Shown: positions 1 to 13,621 of the stretch, in pieces
How positions within the stretch are numbered: position 1 is the stretch's first letter
How the letters are laid out: every line of letters starts with the position of its first letter
Assembly: GCA_039881145.1 (NCBI GenBank)
Contig: JAYKKI010000037.1
Coordinates: forward strand, 14,829,501 to 14,893,500
Origin: Druceiella hillmani
Taxonomy: Eukaryota > Arthropoda > Insecta > Lepidoptera > Hepialidae
DNA: 64,000 bases
Direction of reading: 5' to 3'
The notes under the pieces: model-generated
What the model was told of the DNA's origin: nothing
The model's input: the letters and a program-made list of their open reading frames with translations, nothing else
The model's database searches: none
Translations under genes and position numbers: made by a program

Positions 1-1308
1 CCTAAGTTCTTACTCATATTGATCAATTGATCACGGCTACTTAACAGGTAAACTTTACTGGCAAGTTTTATAAATTAATGGTTAATTAATATATTAACAT
101 TTATTATTATGTTACATGCATTTAATTATTATAAAAAAATTCTCAACAATATAAACATCAACTTCATTACGGGTTTGTTATTAATACGTTAAATGTTTAC
201 CAGAATAAATTTTGTGACTATTGTTAATTTACGATAGCGGTCTAATGCTCGTTATCACAATAAAAACATTGATAAAACCAAACAAATTTGTTGACCTTGC
301 ATTAGTTTAAATTTTTTATTAGTTAGCTAAATAAATAAAAAATATCTTGTATCTGAGTACTATCATATATTAATATGTTTATATTTTAATGCAACTGATT
401 TTAATAATTGCAATGTCAAATACATTTCAGTATTTCGTCAGGTATAACGGTGAAGTTATATTTTTACTGGTTGAAAATAAATGTCTCGTTGTTGGTTGTA
501 ATCCTTTTTTATGGTATGGTTCTTTTTAATGTTCTGCTAGGTGTAGTTTTCAAATATAATCCAACAAGTAGAGTAGTATTAGGAAGTATGATGTAGATGT
601 ATCCCCTACCCAAGAATTTCGAGAATATTTTATTCTGATTTATGCTAAATTACAATTTACAAGAAGCAAATTCTACAAACTTACACTTCAATTTATTTTT
701 ACTTTCTTTTTACGAGTTTAAATCCGCGCTTAGCCAAAGTCAAGTTAATAAATAATATTTCACTATAATTTTAATAAGGGTCCCAAATCTTATATCAAGC
801 AATCTTGGTCGAATGGAAGCTACAATTTTATAATTGACGGTATAACAAGACTCTGAAAATTTTTGGAGTTATTATATAAAAGCTTGATTAATGTAAATTT
901 ATATAAGTATTTTATATAAGTATTTTCAAACAAAACTTTAAATGTTTAATAAGAATCGTCATTCATCTGTATTTCATTTTAAATATATTTCTTTACTAAA
1001 ACAAATATTCAAAATAATTAAAATCGAGTTATTGCCACAAGGAGTGATTAATGGCATCGAAGTTATATAGATACAATCGAAAAAAATGTTGTAGCTAAAG
1101 TAGTACTTATTTAAACGGATAACGTCTATTTAGTATACGCGATATTTATTATATTAACTCAGATATTCTATTATATTTTACAATTATTTCTGATGACTGA
1201 TTTCTTTCTATAATCTAGTCAAGTGTTATAAATTCTTCGACGATGAAACTTACTTGCTTTTTATTTAAATATTTGGTTTGTCTCTTTGTACATCGGTTCA
1301 TAAATATG

Positions 1309-1354
<46 letters not shown>

Positions 1355-2870
1355 GATACGTAAATGGATTCCAGTATTATGCATAAAAGCATAACACGTC
1401 CTTATTCTTATGCCTATGATAATATTAGATCGTGCAACATATTTATATACGGAAATAATATTGAAATTGTAAACACAAATAAAATATTTTTGATATATGA
1501 TCTAAACAAGAGTTTTAATGCCAAAAGGTAATTAATTTAATATGGCGTTATAAATTTATTTTTTTACACATTTTGAGGTTTTTAATTAGTACGTTTATGT
1601 ATGCGCATTCAATTCAATTAGCTCTGAATCGGATACGTGAAGTGAATAAATAGCAGCAAATATTTGAAAAGTTGTCTCTAATTTTAAAATGATTGCAATC
1701 AAAATTAAAAGCTTACATTCCATTTGTATATTGGTGGCTTTCTTTGACACTTGTTAGACGTTAGTTTCCCCTTGTGTGCCTGGTGTCAAAGGCAATACAA
1801 CCAAAAATAAAGCCAACGACAGTTCTCAAAGGCGAAAGCGAATATCGTCTCCGTACTTAAGTGAATTATAACTAAAATGAAATATTTTCATTTAAATATA
1901 ATATTTCTCTTAAAATTTGTTAAAAAAATGCATGCGAAACATTATAGAGACTCAATTGAAAAAACGAGCAAGGCAAGTCGGGTTTGCATTACGTGGTTTT
2001 TGCACTTACACTGTTTTAAAGCTCTGTGCACTTTGATAAAATAAAATAATTTTTTTCATTTAAACAATATGATTGGGGTACAAAATTTACTTATTTACAA
2101 TACATCGGAAAATATATGGAATACGATCCTAATAATTAAAAAATACGTGTTTGTCAACAATAACATGTGAAAATTGTAACTAAATATGGCTTAGTACTTA
2201 AATTTATACCGATATAGAATGTTTCCAGTATTTTTCTGAAATTCTGTTCACAAATGTAGTTTAGTTTAGTTAGTACAAATGTTAGTTTTTCGGAATCTAA
2301 ATGCATACCCTACTATATTTTACACAAACATAAAAATATGGTGTGCACATTAAAAATCCAGGATAATGGCTATAGTTTTTCCGTAAATTTGAAGTCAGAT
2401 ATGACTCATTTTTTCATGATTTTTGGTTCAGTAGTTTTGGAAATAATGGAGGTGGGGGAATACTCCATTTTTACATACTTTTTCGAATGTCTTTTTAAAT
2501 ATGCAATTTGAAATTTTAAAAAAAATACTTTTCCCTTCTTCATGATTAGGCCTTTGAAATAATATTCCATGCGATATATAAAATAAAAAAAGTAATTCAA
2601 AGACTTACTCCTTCTTTAAACGTTTTATTAATATTTTACGTAAGACAGCTATGATGTGGTGCCCAATATGAGGGTTAGTAAGATGTATTATCATGCTAAA
2701 TTTCAAGTTACTATGTCACATAATTACTGAGAAAATTAACTGTGAATACAGAAAAATATAAATACATTGCCTGCTATACTCGTATCTTTCTGGAGGGCCC
2801 TTTCAAAAATATATTTAGTTCCACATTGAATGAAAAATCACTGATTTTTGGATTTTTTCCTATTCTTGTA
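1..2870. other. AT-rich noncoding stretch, nothing recognised
   Basis: No convincing coding frame, RNA gene or element end is visible. The only structure is a short tandem of atataagtatttt at about 900-925, the (TA)n tract listed separately, and a less AT-rich patch at about 1740-1855. That patch contains the complementary words tttgacac and gtgtcaaa about 35 bases apart, and no function can be assigned to it. Confidence 0.6.
1307..1355. repeat. (TA)n microsatellite
   Basis: About 45 bp of nearly uninterrupted TA dinucleotides, preceded by a TATG/TATA variant edge. Confidence 0.95.
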
Positions 2871-2879
2871 TTATAAAAC

Positions 2880-3080
2880 TTTCCATTTTGCCAACTCTCA
2901 AGATCGTAGGTCGTCTGGAAGTACCCTGTAGGTTTTAAAAGGCCATATTTTTTTGTTGCGTGAACCTAAAATCAACTTGACGTCTGCAGCCGTTTGTGAG
3001 AAAAGGGGCTTGATAGACAGACGGAGCGAGGATTAACAAAGTGATCCTTTAAGAGTTCTGTGTTTTTTTTATTTTGAGGG
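2880..3080 (+). repeat. Degenerate copy of a dispersed insect repeat (GGAAGTACCCTGTAGG ... AACAAAGTGATCC type)
   Basis: The order of words ccaactctcaagatcgtagg, ggaagtaccctgtagg, agacagacgg and aacaaagtgatcc, followed by a T-rich run, matches a family of dispersed noncoding repeats that I recall as very common in insect genomes. The resemblance is from memory of the family's word pattern and not from a search. No terminal inverted repeats or target duplication could be defined, so its class (MITE, SINE or non-autonomous Helitron) is open. Confidence 0.5.
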
Positions 3081-3233
3081 ATGAAACAATGAAAGTGAGT
3101 AATAAAATGGTTTCGTCTGCTGTTTCGTTTACTGTCTTTATGTTATTTTTTTACTAACCCAGTCATATGTATTTTTCCTTTTATGTTAACTCTTTGTATT
3201 AGTATTTTTTTATTTCATACACGCTTACACACC

Positions 3234-3258
3234 TATACATATGCGCGCACGCACGCAC
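3234..3258. other. 25-bp alternating pyrimidine-purine run (possible Z-DNA)
   Basis: Strict Y-R alternation runs through tatacatatgcgcgcacgca and its continuation, with a CG/CA-rich core that is very unusual in this AT-rich window. Alternating CG/CA tracts are the classical Z-DNA-prone sequence. Confidence 0.6.
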
Positions 3259-3484
3259 TCACGCGAGCACAAAAACACGTTTTTTTCCTGTCTGACTCCG
3301 TTTTCAAAGTCCACGATAATACTATTTAAACGTTAATATGAGAGTTAAACATTTTTCAGTACACACACATTGCCCAATGACATTATCAAAGCAATACGGC
3401 CCGAATCGGCTTAGTTTCTTTTTTCATAGTTGAGAATGCTAATAATTTTTTGTAACTGCGTCATTTCATTTCAAATATGATTTT

Positions 3485-3486
<2 letters not shown>

Positions 3487-3541
<55 letters not shown>
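3487..3541. repeat. (TA)n microsatellite
   Basis: About 55 bp of uninterrupted TA dinucleotides. Confidence 0.97.
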
Positions 3542-3544
<3 letters not shown>

Positions 3545-6500
3545 ATACATATTTGGATTTCATAGAGGTACTTTTTTTTGTTATTCTGCACGTTATACAC
3601 AAACATATTTTTTCATTTTACAAGTACCTTGAATTGATAAACATTTAAAATTGACTCTATATTGATATTAAATTATTATTTGGTGCGAATAGTACATATC
3701 GTAAGGGGTATAAAGAGAATCGACACAACCCTTTAATTTTCTCCCATTTGTCTCGTTATACAGTATTTAACATGAAAAAAAAAATTCCATTCTAAGATTT
3801 AGAAAAAACAGCAAACATGAAATATTACTAAGAAATGTTTGCATTGGAAAATATTAGCCGACCGTGACTGCTTCAAAAAGTGCAGTAAATATATAGATCG
3901 ACTTGAATCTTTCCAAAGTTGTTGTTCAAAGTTTGAAGTTTGAACAGTTCGAAGAAAAATATTTTACTTACCACTAACAAGAAGGCGTGACAAAATCTTT
4001 GACGAAGACTGCAAGAGATGATTATTTAATAATTTATATTAATTAATCAAAAATGGCTGATGCATTTGTGAAAAACTTGGCCATAGAATTGTTTTATATG
4101 AATCCACTGATCTATCTAAACCTAGTCTGAAAACATGTTTCTTTTTGTGCATGACGTCTACAATTACACTTTAATATCAATCGGTTGTTCTGCACTTTCG
4201 AAGGAATATTATGATAACCCAATTCTAGTACAACAGAACGCTAAAAAATACTGAATAGAAACGGAGAATAAATATCCATACAAAAATTATGAATGCTGTT
4301 CTACCAAAATGACGAGAGTAATAAGTTTTCATTTGTCTTATATGAATGAATAGTGTAGATTGGTTGAAAGAATTGGCCATCAGAATAAAGGTTGATACCC
4401 AGAATACAAACAGCATAGTGAAAGAAAGTTTGATCAATTCCGAGAAAAGCCCCGTCTTTACATATAACCCTAAATTAATGAAGAATTTTTTTAAAGTTTT
4501 ATTGAAAAAAGGGAGTATTTTAAACATTTACCACCAACATTCTAAGAGAAAAACTCATTTGCTTAGTCAAAAATTGACAAGTTAATTAAAGATCGGAACT
4601 TTATGTCAATGATAATACAAAAGAGGGTGCAAAATCTTTACAGATTTGATTGAAACTTAGAAAAAGGAAACAAAACTGCCAACTTTGAAATAATTGTCCA
4701 AAATTTGCTAGTAATAGGGTCTCTAAAGTTTGTTTAAATAAATTTCTAAAGAGAACCTAGAAATGTAGCATTTATATTATTTCCTACACGATTTGCAATT
4801 AACACAACTAACTGAATTAATTAATCTGCATGAACTTCCGGTAAAGAATTATGCGATTAATCAGTATAAACGAATTAAGCCACTTACTTGGAGGATTGCT
4901 TCAAATTCCGAATATTAAAATTAATTAATAATGGTCACAATTAACTCCAACAAAGTAATTTATTCGCATTTCAGCATTGACATATTTCTCAAACTTATCT
5001 CTTTGTCACGGCTATCAGTTCGAGATTAAAATGGGATTTGAATTGTTATCACGAATATTTCAATAAATTTGGTTTCACAACAGTTGTATACACTCGAGTC
5101 TTTGTTTTATTGAAGCGACTTATTGTATATTATCGACATGAAAATTTATTGCATAATATCAATAATACTTTGTGTTGTTTGGATTGCATATTAGAGGCTG
5201 ATATGTTCATTTGTAACTTAGATAGTTATTGCGCGACAGTGAGTTCCAAAATTTTTTATATATTATTTTATTGAAAGTTGATTATTCTTAAATGTTAATA
5301 AAACATCATTTCCAATTCACTTAGATTTTTAGACAAATCGCTCGACTTATTTTTGTAAATAAAACGAAGTGTGGTGTAATTAATAACTTTTCCCATAATT
5401 TTAATTGAAAAATATTTGGGTGCGATTTTTAAGAAAACTTTTTAAATTTTAAATTAAATTAAATATTTATAGATTTAATAATATACAAAAAATACAGTGA
5501 ATTTCGTCAACAACACGTTTTACACAACTACCTTAAAGTGCTAATGTAGCGATAAAGTAGATCCAAGCCCGCGTTTTAAATATATATGTAATTTTGTAGT
5601 AACAAAGTACAATATAAAACGGCACATGGCGGAAGTAAACTTTGATGTAGAGAGCATTAAAGTTTACTTTATACTGATTAGAAATTATTTTAATGACTTT
5701 GACCAAAGATTTTTGAGAATGTCTTTTTATAAAAAATGGAAATTTAATTAAATACGCATGCAGATTATTTACAAAGAAACTGAAAATTTAAGAATAATTT
5801 TCTATTTTTTTAAGGAAACAATGATTTCAATTTTATTAATTTTTTATATTAATGAATTAAATATTAGATTTTTTCAAACTTACACATTTGATAGAAGGTA
5901 AATGCACCAGTTGAAAATAATTTGCAAAAAAGACAGAAATATTTCGAAAAATTATGATGAAGAACATTTCAATAGGATTGAAGGAAACAATGAATGTTGT
6001 GAGTAATAATTTACAAGCATTAGCTACCAACATTCCCTGCGAAATTGTTCGCACACAATTTGCATCACATGGTATTCTACAGTTTTTTCATAAGTCTTTT
6101 CCTAATGTCTTCCTAATTCTTTGCTTCCCGAGTAAATTTTAATACGTCGTTTAATAACAAATACAACTACATTTATATAGACTTAAAGTATTTCAAAGCA
6201 TTTGTGCAGACCTCTCGAAACCAAGAAATCAGTCAAATTGCTCTATTTTCTTTTATGTATTGCTCCATATAAGGAAACACCGATGTTTTAATAATAAAAT
6301 ATAGTCTGTAGTCATGTGAAACAGTTTAGATTTTTAAAAATGAAATAGTTTTTGTAATCAGTTTAAAGTAATTATTGAGTTTAATTTTTAAATAAAAATT
6401 AACAAATCAAAATAAACTCGCATTCTCTCTTTTCTTATATTAGTATATATTTTGAATTAAAACATCAGTAAAAGCTTTGGAAAATTTTTCAAAGAAATTC

Positions 6501-8130
6501 AAAATAATTCATAGTTAGGTTTGTTTTTAACTGGATTATAAACTGTTTGATACAGAATTCTTTACAAGAAAACTGGGCTCAATATATAAGGCAAATGTGA
6601 AAATATAGTTATTTTGGTTAGGTTACGATCATCACCCTATGATATGTATTTTTAAGCAATACATCGTTGGTTAAGTCGCACAAGCCAAGTTAACTACATG
6701 TTTTTCGTTAACTATTTTGTTGACTTTCTTGATTCATATATCTACAATACATCGCTCAAAGAATCTCTTTTTACAAATACGATATGTTATATATAAATGA
6801 ATTATAAATAATCTAGTATTGCTATAAATATAATACCAGTAACTGAAAAAAATAAATATATTGAGCAATTTCGAGGTACGAAATATATGGAAATTGACTA
6901 AAGTATCGAGTATTATTTATCTATAATTTTTTATTTTTTCATTATATGGAGAAAATAAATAATGGACGCAAAGTTTTATAAGTTTTGTGCGTTAAATTAG
7001 AACTTCCTATAATGCAATGAAAAACCATTTGTGCAATATTTATATCAGACCTGTGAATTCTGATTTGAAACGTTATCTACGGATGACATTCTTTCTACAC
7101 AAAGTTTCCCAGTGTGTAGAACTTGTTATAATACAATGAGAAACTATTTGAATGAAGTTTACTAAACTTAATTTAAAACCTGAAAAATTAGACATGAGAA
7201 AGTTAATAATTTTTCATGAATTGTTTTTTCTTGTTAATATGTTGTTCATATAAGTTTTAATGAAATGGGATATGAATCTCAAAAGTAATTCCATTACTGT
7301 TCTAATTTGGTAACGAAATAGAAAAAAAAAGAACTTTTTAAATTTTACTATTGCAGTATCATAGGTTATTGAGTTTAAAAATGATTGTAATGAAAGTTTG
7401 TAAAACAAGCGTAGTTTAAGTGCATAAATACACAAAAAAAACAAAAAGAATATAATTCAAGTACACGCCTGTACATCGGATTTGGAGTTGTAATTTTTTT
7501 CTCACAGGCCCCATTGAGGGTCGTTTTTGAAGAGGTATTTTCACATGTAATCGAAAACGTGTAGTAAGTTCATTATTTTTCCATTTTTTTCCATCCTCTT
7601 TCCCGTTCGACTACTAACTTTTTACCTATATGTCAAATATTTAAAAAATATTGGAATAACAGCAATAGCAAGTATTTATATTGCATTAAATAATTAAAGA
7701 ATTTGTATTAAATACTAATGTTTATCTACGAATATTTTCGAAATACTATATACTCTCAAATGTCTAAATTTTACTACATGTATACTTAGGTGTAAATATA
7801 CGTTGTGCCAATTCTTCTTACGGGAGAAGTGAGATCACTTTAATTACATATGCGTTGTATGCATACCTCATTTATAATTTTCAGCATATTGCGATTTTTT
7901 CTCGTATTTTTAGAAACCAGAAATACAGTTTCAGAATATAATATGATTATAATAATATGATTATCAGTTCTCATATATAATGTTATTAGCACGAAAGTCC
8001 AATTTTTTTTAAATTTTCATTTATTTAAATTCAGAGAAGTATGTATAATGTGTAAGCTTCTTTTTGTAGATTTAATCTGATATTTTTTTGTGGTAAAACT
8101 CATAAAAATAACAGAACAGAAGAAATATTG
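3545..8130. other. AT-rich noncoding stretch with only weak open frames
   Basis: Open frames here (for example 4346-4585 plus, 4979-5274 plus, 5857-6054 minus) are short, AT-driven and show no domain motif that I recognise. A hydrophobic frame at 4981-5240, preceded by a tttcag acceptor-like word and containing a GTGAGT donor-like word, was considered as a chemoreceptor exon and not accepted. Confidence 0.5.
6999..7150 (+). repeat. Two diverged copies of a 33-bp unit, 119 bp apart
   Basis: Units at 6999-7031 and 7118-7150 both read agaactt..tataat.caatga and agree at 28 of 33 positions. This suggests an old tandem duplication with a period of about 119 bp. Confidence 0.6.
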
Positions 8131-8280
8131 TTTTCGGAATTATTGTCTATTTGTTTGCCTGTTAATCTGTTTCTTTGTGCGGGCATCATGTAAAAACTAT
8201 TGAACTAATCAGAATAATTTTTGGGAAAGAATATAGCGTAATATTTTTTTCATCGTTCTTGGTTCTCTCCCCCAGAAAAC
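8130..8280 (+). repeat. Possible degenerate dispersed repeat (TGTTTGTCTGTT / AAAAACTATTGAAC type)
   Basis: A run resembling tttgtttgcctgttaatctg is followed by gtaaaaactattgaactaat and then by an ATTTTTGGGAAAG-like segment. Insect genomes contain many dispersed repeats with the order TTTGTTTGTCTGTT ... AAAACTACTGAACCGATTTT. This match is from memory and partial. Confidence 0.35.
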
Positions 8281-8616
8281 AAACGGATTAACATTTTCAA
8301 AAATTTATTTAAATTGCTTTAATATCATTGCAAATAAGAAATGTTCTAGTTACTCGAAGGATATTAATTATACAAATGTATGACATGTCTATTTACATGA
8401 GTAGATGGCACTATGTGTATTTTAAATTATGGAATGAAATTTTCCACCAGAATATATATTAGCGCAGTCGATGTGGCCAGATGGAGTTTAGAGTGAGACA
8501 TGGTCGTCTGTCCTCTTCCGCACACGAATTTCTGATAAAAGTCGAAGCTAACAGAGGCGCAAACGAGATTTAAACATGCATTTTGAAGTTTCTGCAAAAG
8601 AAATCAGAAGCTACAG

Positions 8617-9173
8617 AAGAACCAATTTATGTCTATGTACATTTATGCCCTGAAAACCTTCACAACTGTGAAGTCAATTATACATGAATACCTGATTACC
8701 GGTCACACACAAAATTAAGGTGACGCAGTTCACTTTTTGATCGAAAAGCAAATCAAGAGAATGGAGTTGTCAGGACCTATATATGTACCTGATCAATACA
8801 TTACGGCTATAAAAGAAGCAAAAAAAATGAAAATAAATATTATGTAGTTAATTCAAGGAGTTGCAGTGAATTCTACGATAATAAAAAAACGAAGGAATAT
8901 CAGTTGAATAAGAATACTGGAGGAGAGCCAGTGAACATAACAGAAATTAAAATAATAAAATTAGAAAATAAATATGGCGCAAATACAGTAAAACTATTTT
9001 ACAAAACATCATATTTAGAAGAAGTACGGCGAGTTCAACCACGATTATAACAGTCATGTTTTTCAATGTTGCCTTTGGCCGTATATAAGAAGTTTGATCT
9101 TGGAACACTTATAAAACAAAGGCATATTCCTTTGTATTATGCCTCACCCTTTTACAATAATATTATCTCGTAG
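8617..9173 (+). pseudogene. Decayed transposon-associated ORF (insect family with HTQNEGD...GPIYVPDQY motifs)
   Basis: Conceptual translation from 8617 gives KNQFMSMYIYALKTF, then ITGHTQN, an in-frame TAA at 8716-8718 where this family normally has Glu, then GDAVHFLIEKQIKR and SGPIYVPDQYITAIKEAKK. After a frameshift between about 8835 and 8867 the next frame reads EPVNITEIKIIKLE and FYKTSYLEEV, a TAA at 9048-9050, then LPLAVYKKFDLGTLIKQRHI and a final TAG at 9171. This succession is the C-terminal part of a repetitive protein family that I know from many insect and aphid annotations as uncharacterised (probably the DUF7869 type, name from memory). The copy is 5' truncated and has two stops and one frameshift, so it is dead. 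No target duplication was found. The minus strand shows nothing coding. Confidence 0.75.
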
Positions 9174-9490
9174 TAGCACTTTTTTAATTTAATAAAACTG
9201 TCAGCAGCACTTGCTTATTATGAGCTTGTTGTGTTATTGTGTATTTCTAATTTCGTATTTCACGTTGATTTTTTTGCTTAAGAAATAAATTAATACGTAA
9301 TGATGAGTTCTCTTCTCACGCGTTTTTAGTAGACGTAAAATTATTATAGGGAACAATTAAACGTGAGTACCTATTAATTTTCAATAGTATGTTTTCGTAA
9401 ATTTTATTCTCGAATACAAGATTGTTATATTTTTTTGTTTATTAAGTCTGTTATTTGAACATTGTTTACAGAGTAGAAATTCTATTAAAA

Positions 9491-9584
9491 CTCATTGAAC
9501 ATTTCTGTAATGATCATATTCAATATGTATTTATAACAATGAACATTTCTGTAATGAATCTCATTGAACATTTTTGTAATGATC
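9491..9584 (+). repeat. Short tandem repeat, three copies of a 22-bp unit
   Basis: The unit TGAACATTTCTGTAATGA with flanking catt occurs at about 9491-9513, 9538-9559 and 9560-9584. The last two are adjacent. The third has one C-to-T change. The open frame through it (9455-9655) reflects the repeat and is not taken as a gene. Confidence 0.8.
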
Positions 9585-9852
9585 TCGAAACATTTAGGAT
9601 AAAGATTAAACAGGGTGTAATTAATAAGTTACTTAAGTACTACGTAATTGTTTAATAAAATTTGGTTGATTATTTCATAGAGTGATATTTCTGTATGTTT
9701 TCTCTAAGGTTAAATTTCATAAAGAAAATAAATATTTTATTAGTAAATTCATACGATTTCATTTTAACCATAACAGAAAGAAAAATAATTAAACAGAATG
9801 CTCTTTACTCAAAACTACATTATTCGGATAGTGACGGTATGGTTCTAAGGGT

Positions 9853-9909
<57 letters not shown>

Positions 9910-9911
9910 GT

Positions 9912-9979
<68 letters not shown>

Positions 9980-12450
9980 TATTACTTGTCCACAAGCACG
10001 TGAATATAAGGTGGTAGATCTTTGATATACGGGAATGTAATTCAATTGTGAACCTACTGTGTATTAACTAATAAACAAAGATTTGAGTCGATAAACACAA
10101 TAAGCCAATCGGTTAAAATACCTACCTTACCTATTTTTAAAATAAGAAATTCGTGGATGAAATAAAAATGAGAAAACAAAATATTTTTAAATTAATTATA
10201 CTGATGGTGATGAAAGATGAAGACTTATAGTTTTCTAATATTTGTAGTCAGTATAAATTGTTTGAAAAGATGTATTTACGTTTTTTTATTTTCCCATAGT
10301 GTTCACGGGCTGTCATAATCTTTTAAAATTGCGGCATATTTAAAGAAATTCGAAAAGAAATGTAGCCTTTTTAGCATATAGTTCTCAAAGATCATTTCAT
10401 ATAGAACGCAATAAATATAATTAATACATAATAATAATTATGCTCGATTATATTTTATCTATTTATTTCGCCATCAGCAATTGATACTGTTATTCATGTG
10501 CGGAAATATTCGGGTCTTTTTACATCGAAATGGAAAACCTGCATTTATTTTTGTAATAAAAATGTTGAATGTTGATTTCCACATATTTACACATATTTTT
10601 TCATTCCTTTATTTGAATATTATTTGTATTTACTCATTCTACGTTACATGTCAAATTCAATTATGTTCATCTCGATAAGGGTTCAAAGAGTCGTAACGGA
10701 CGTGTTGGCCGTGAGGCACATACGTATGTATTTTCACAAAATATTCTTCACGAAGCATTTGACGTTTAGGTCTTTTTTATGTACATATTTTTATTTATTA
10801 GTGCAACAACAAAAAAAGTAGCTTTACGACGTGCAGTAACAAATTTATATTGTGCCTATATAGATCAAGATTTGGCATTGTGCATGTTTTAAATGGCATA
10901 AAGGAAAGTATTTGCCTCTAATTAATATTCTTAAGATATAACCGGATATATGAATAATATATGGCGTTTAAATATATTAAAACCTCACAATTAATCTTTA
11001 TAACTAAGTAAGACAAAATGTACTAAAAAACGATTGTTAATGATGATGGTTACTAAAATCAGTTCAATAGGATTCATTAGGTATTAGCGGTTATAAATAG
11101 ATTGACTTGTGTCTAAATTTAGTTTCGTTACTGTGTTTTCGTACGTGTGTAGTATATATGTGTTCTTTTTATAGCCGTATATACAGATATAGACACATAG
11201 ACTGTTTTTAATTTATATAAAATCGGAAAACCGTGATGTTTCTTTACCTAATTGAAGATTGAAAAGAGAAAAACCTACATTGATGAATAAATAATCTTTG
11301 TTTTGCTTCGATTTAATTTGAATTCGATGTCCGGAGATGAAATGGTAAATAGATTAAATCTGTAAATTTGTGGAAAAAAAATAGGAAACCATAAATTCTG
11401 GTTTGTAGAAATAAATAAGAAACTATACATTCTGGGTCAAATCAGTACAAAATTCAGTTCCATTTTTCTGCAACTCGAATACACGAGATCGACATGGAAT
11501 GAAATTAATTTTAATATTATAATTATGAGAATGCTCGCTCATATTAAATTTTATCAGCGTTTATTGAAGCAAATTGTAGGAAAAGAAGAGACAATTTCGA
11601 AACTTTCAAGCGAGAATAAAAATGAGTCCACAACATAAAGTAAACGATCTCAAATAACATATCATTCGTAGTTGATTAAAGATAGTGTCGATAAAATGTT
11701 CCAATTTCTGAAACTGAAGTCTGTATTTACATTCTTATTATTTTTATTTAAAAATGTAGATCGTATTGAAGAGCACTGAGATAAATCAGAATTCCTTCGG
11801 AATTGTTGTATGCAATGTGATAACGGCCTAAAAGAACCTTATGTTCAGTTCCCAACTTAAATAGATTAAGGTGATTTATAATATCTTGATACACGAATAG
11901 ATGTTCTAGTTTTTAAAGTTTACTGTTAACCAAATAGTTCAATCAAACTCAGATACAAATAACATAATTTTTTTGTTTATAACCTGGAATTGAAATTTGA
12001 AAATCTCTTTATTTTCTTTATTTTATCCGAGCTGGAATTTTTGATTGGTCTTGCCCTAATTTTTGAGCACCTTAATAAAGATGATAATGTACTACTTATT
12101 AAACATGAACAATTTTTCAGATTTTGAAGAATTAAAGTGTACAGAAATTTGTTAAAACGGTATAGCAAGGCGGATTCTGCGAGTTCCTGGATACAAAATA
12201 CGAGTTTATTGCAGTATCCTCCAGATATATATGATACTGAAATTCAATATTTAAAATTGAGAAGATATATTTACTTATCGAGTATTCAGAAAACGCTCAA
12301 ATCTAAAATATCTGCAATAGTTTATTTCACATTTAATGAAAGTTCACACGTGTTGAATGGTCTTATTTTCTCTCTTAGGTATTGCGATATGGGCTAGGAA
12401 TACCTTAATTTTTAGGTCATAGTTTTGATAGATAGTTTTCTTTTTATTTA
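9585..12450. other. AT-rich noncoding stretch, nothing recognised
   Basis: Apart from the long (TA)n tract, no coding motif, element end or RNA gene is visible. Open frames at 10481-10821 and 12137-12397 overlap in several frames and carry no recognisable motif. Confidence 0.5.
9856..9975. repeat. Long (TA)n microsatellite, interrupted
   Basis: About 120 bp of TA dinucleotides with single interruptions (atatgtatat, atgttatatat, ataaatat). Confidence 0.97.
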
Positions 12451-13621
12451 AACTTGAAATCCGAAATATGTTTTACAATACAATTAACATGTTCAAAATA
12501 TCTTTATTAGGTACTGATTCCATTATTGATCAAAACTCGAGAAAAATCAAATAATTTAATGTGATATAAACAAGTAGTAAGTCGGAATTTTGCAAAATTA
12601 ATTTTAGAATCAACCTAAATGAAAGAATAAAATATTAAATCATTATTTTAAATATAGATGTGGTTATAAGAAGGAAAGCTTTGAAAAACAGCTCTCAGTA
12701 GTGTAATTTTATATGGGGGTATAATAAATACTAACGTTACTATAAGCATTTTCGCAGTTAATAAAATATTATGTTTGATTATAATGAGATGTTAACTAAT
12801 TTTAGTACGTAAATTGATTAGAAATTTTAAAATATCATATTTTTTACATAATTACATTATACGGCTTCTAAAGTTATAGCAAATTTTGTTGAACTTTTCC
12901 TTTTTGTCAATTCAATTATTGAAATTCGGTAATTAATAACATTTGCAACATTTTGATTAAGAATAATCCAGTTTGTGAAATGAGGTTTAAGCCCATGATG
13001 GTTTGAGCTAGCTCTCCCAATTAACTGACTGGTAAACGTTTAAGGTTGTAGCTCGTAAGCCGGTCGTAAGTCGACTTCTGTTGTGGTTGAGAATATTTTC
13101 CTGACGGCTTTCCGGAAATAATCCTGCAGAATTAAATCCTTAAGCTTGTTAAGCTATTTAAGGCTCTTATTATGTTTTTTTCAGGTAATATTTCCAGACA
13201 AAGAAATTCGAATTAATAAAGCGACATAATTTTGTTGATTTGAAATAATAAGCACGGTACAAGTAAATATTTATTCTTTTATACCAACTTAATTTAAATT
13301 ATTACCTGCATATAAAATTTATGATATATTTACCCTGATAACTTTGTTTTCTTTCGTAGAATAATAATACTATTTGCACCAACTATAATCAGTTCGAATT
13401 TTGTCACATTATATAAAGGTAAAAGTTTTTTCAATAAAGTGAATATACATAATATTATACTACCGTTTCATTCTCATTTGTTGCTTTAATAGAATTCTCT
13501 AAACAGGTTTTTTAAAATAAACGTGTACCCATAAATCTATACTGATGCAATAAAGACGTAAAATTTGTGAGTTTGTTAGTTGGAGATCAATCATTCTTTG
13601 AAAATTTTTTTATCAATAAAT

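Noticed and set aside
4979..5274. Hydrophobic plus-strand frame resembling an insect gustatory receptor exon (LLKRLIVYYRHENLLHNINN region)
   Set aside because: Only a general hydrophobic pattern and a spacing of residues fit. No diagnostic TYhhhhhQF motif or second exon is visible, and GT/AG words are common by chance.
9789..9995. Minus-strand 68-residue frame
   Set aside because: It is a translation of the (TA)n tract (alternating Ile-Tyr). The same applies to frames at 14357, 26607, 30284, 34963, 38966, 52555 and 52613.
1..12450. A further palindrome pairing 1-12 kb with 27-36 kb or with itself
   Set aside because: Distinct words from 1-12 kb were looked for as reverse complements at the expected positions and elsewhere, and none was found by eye.
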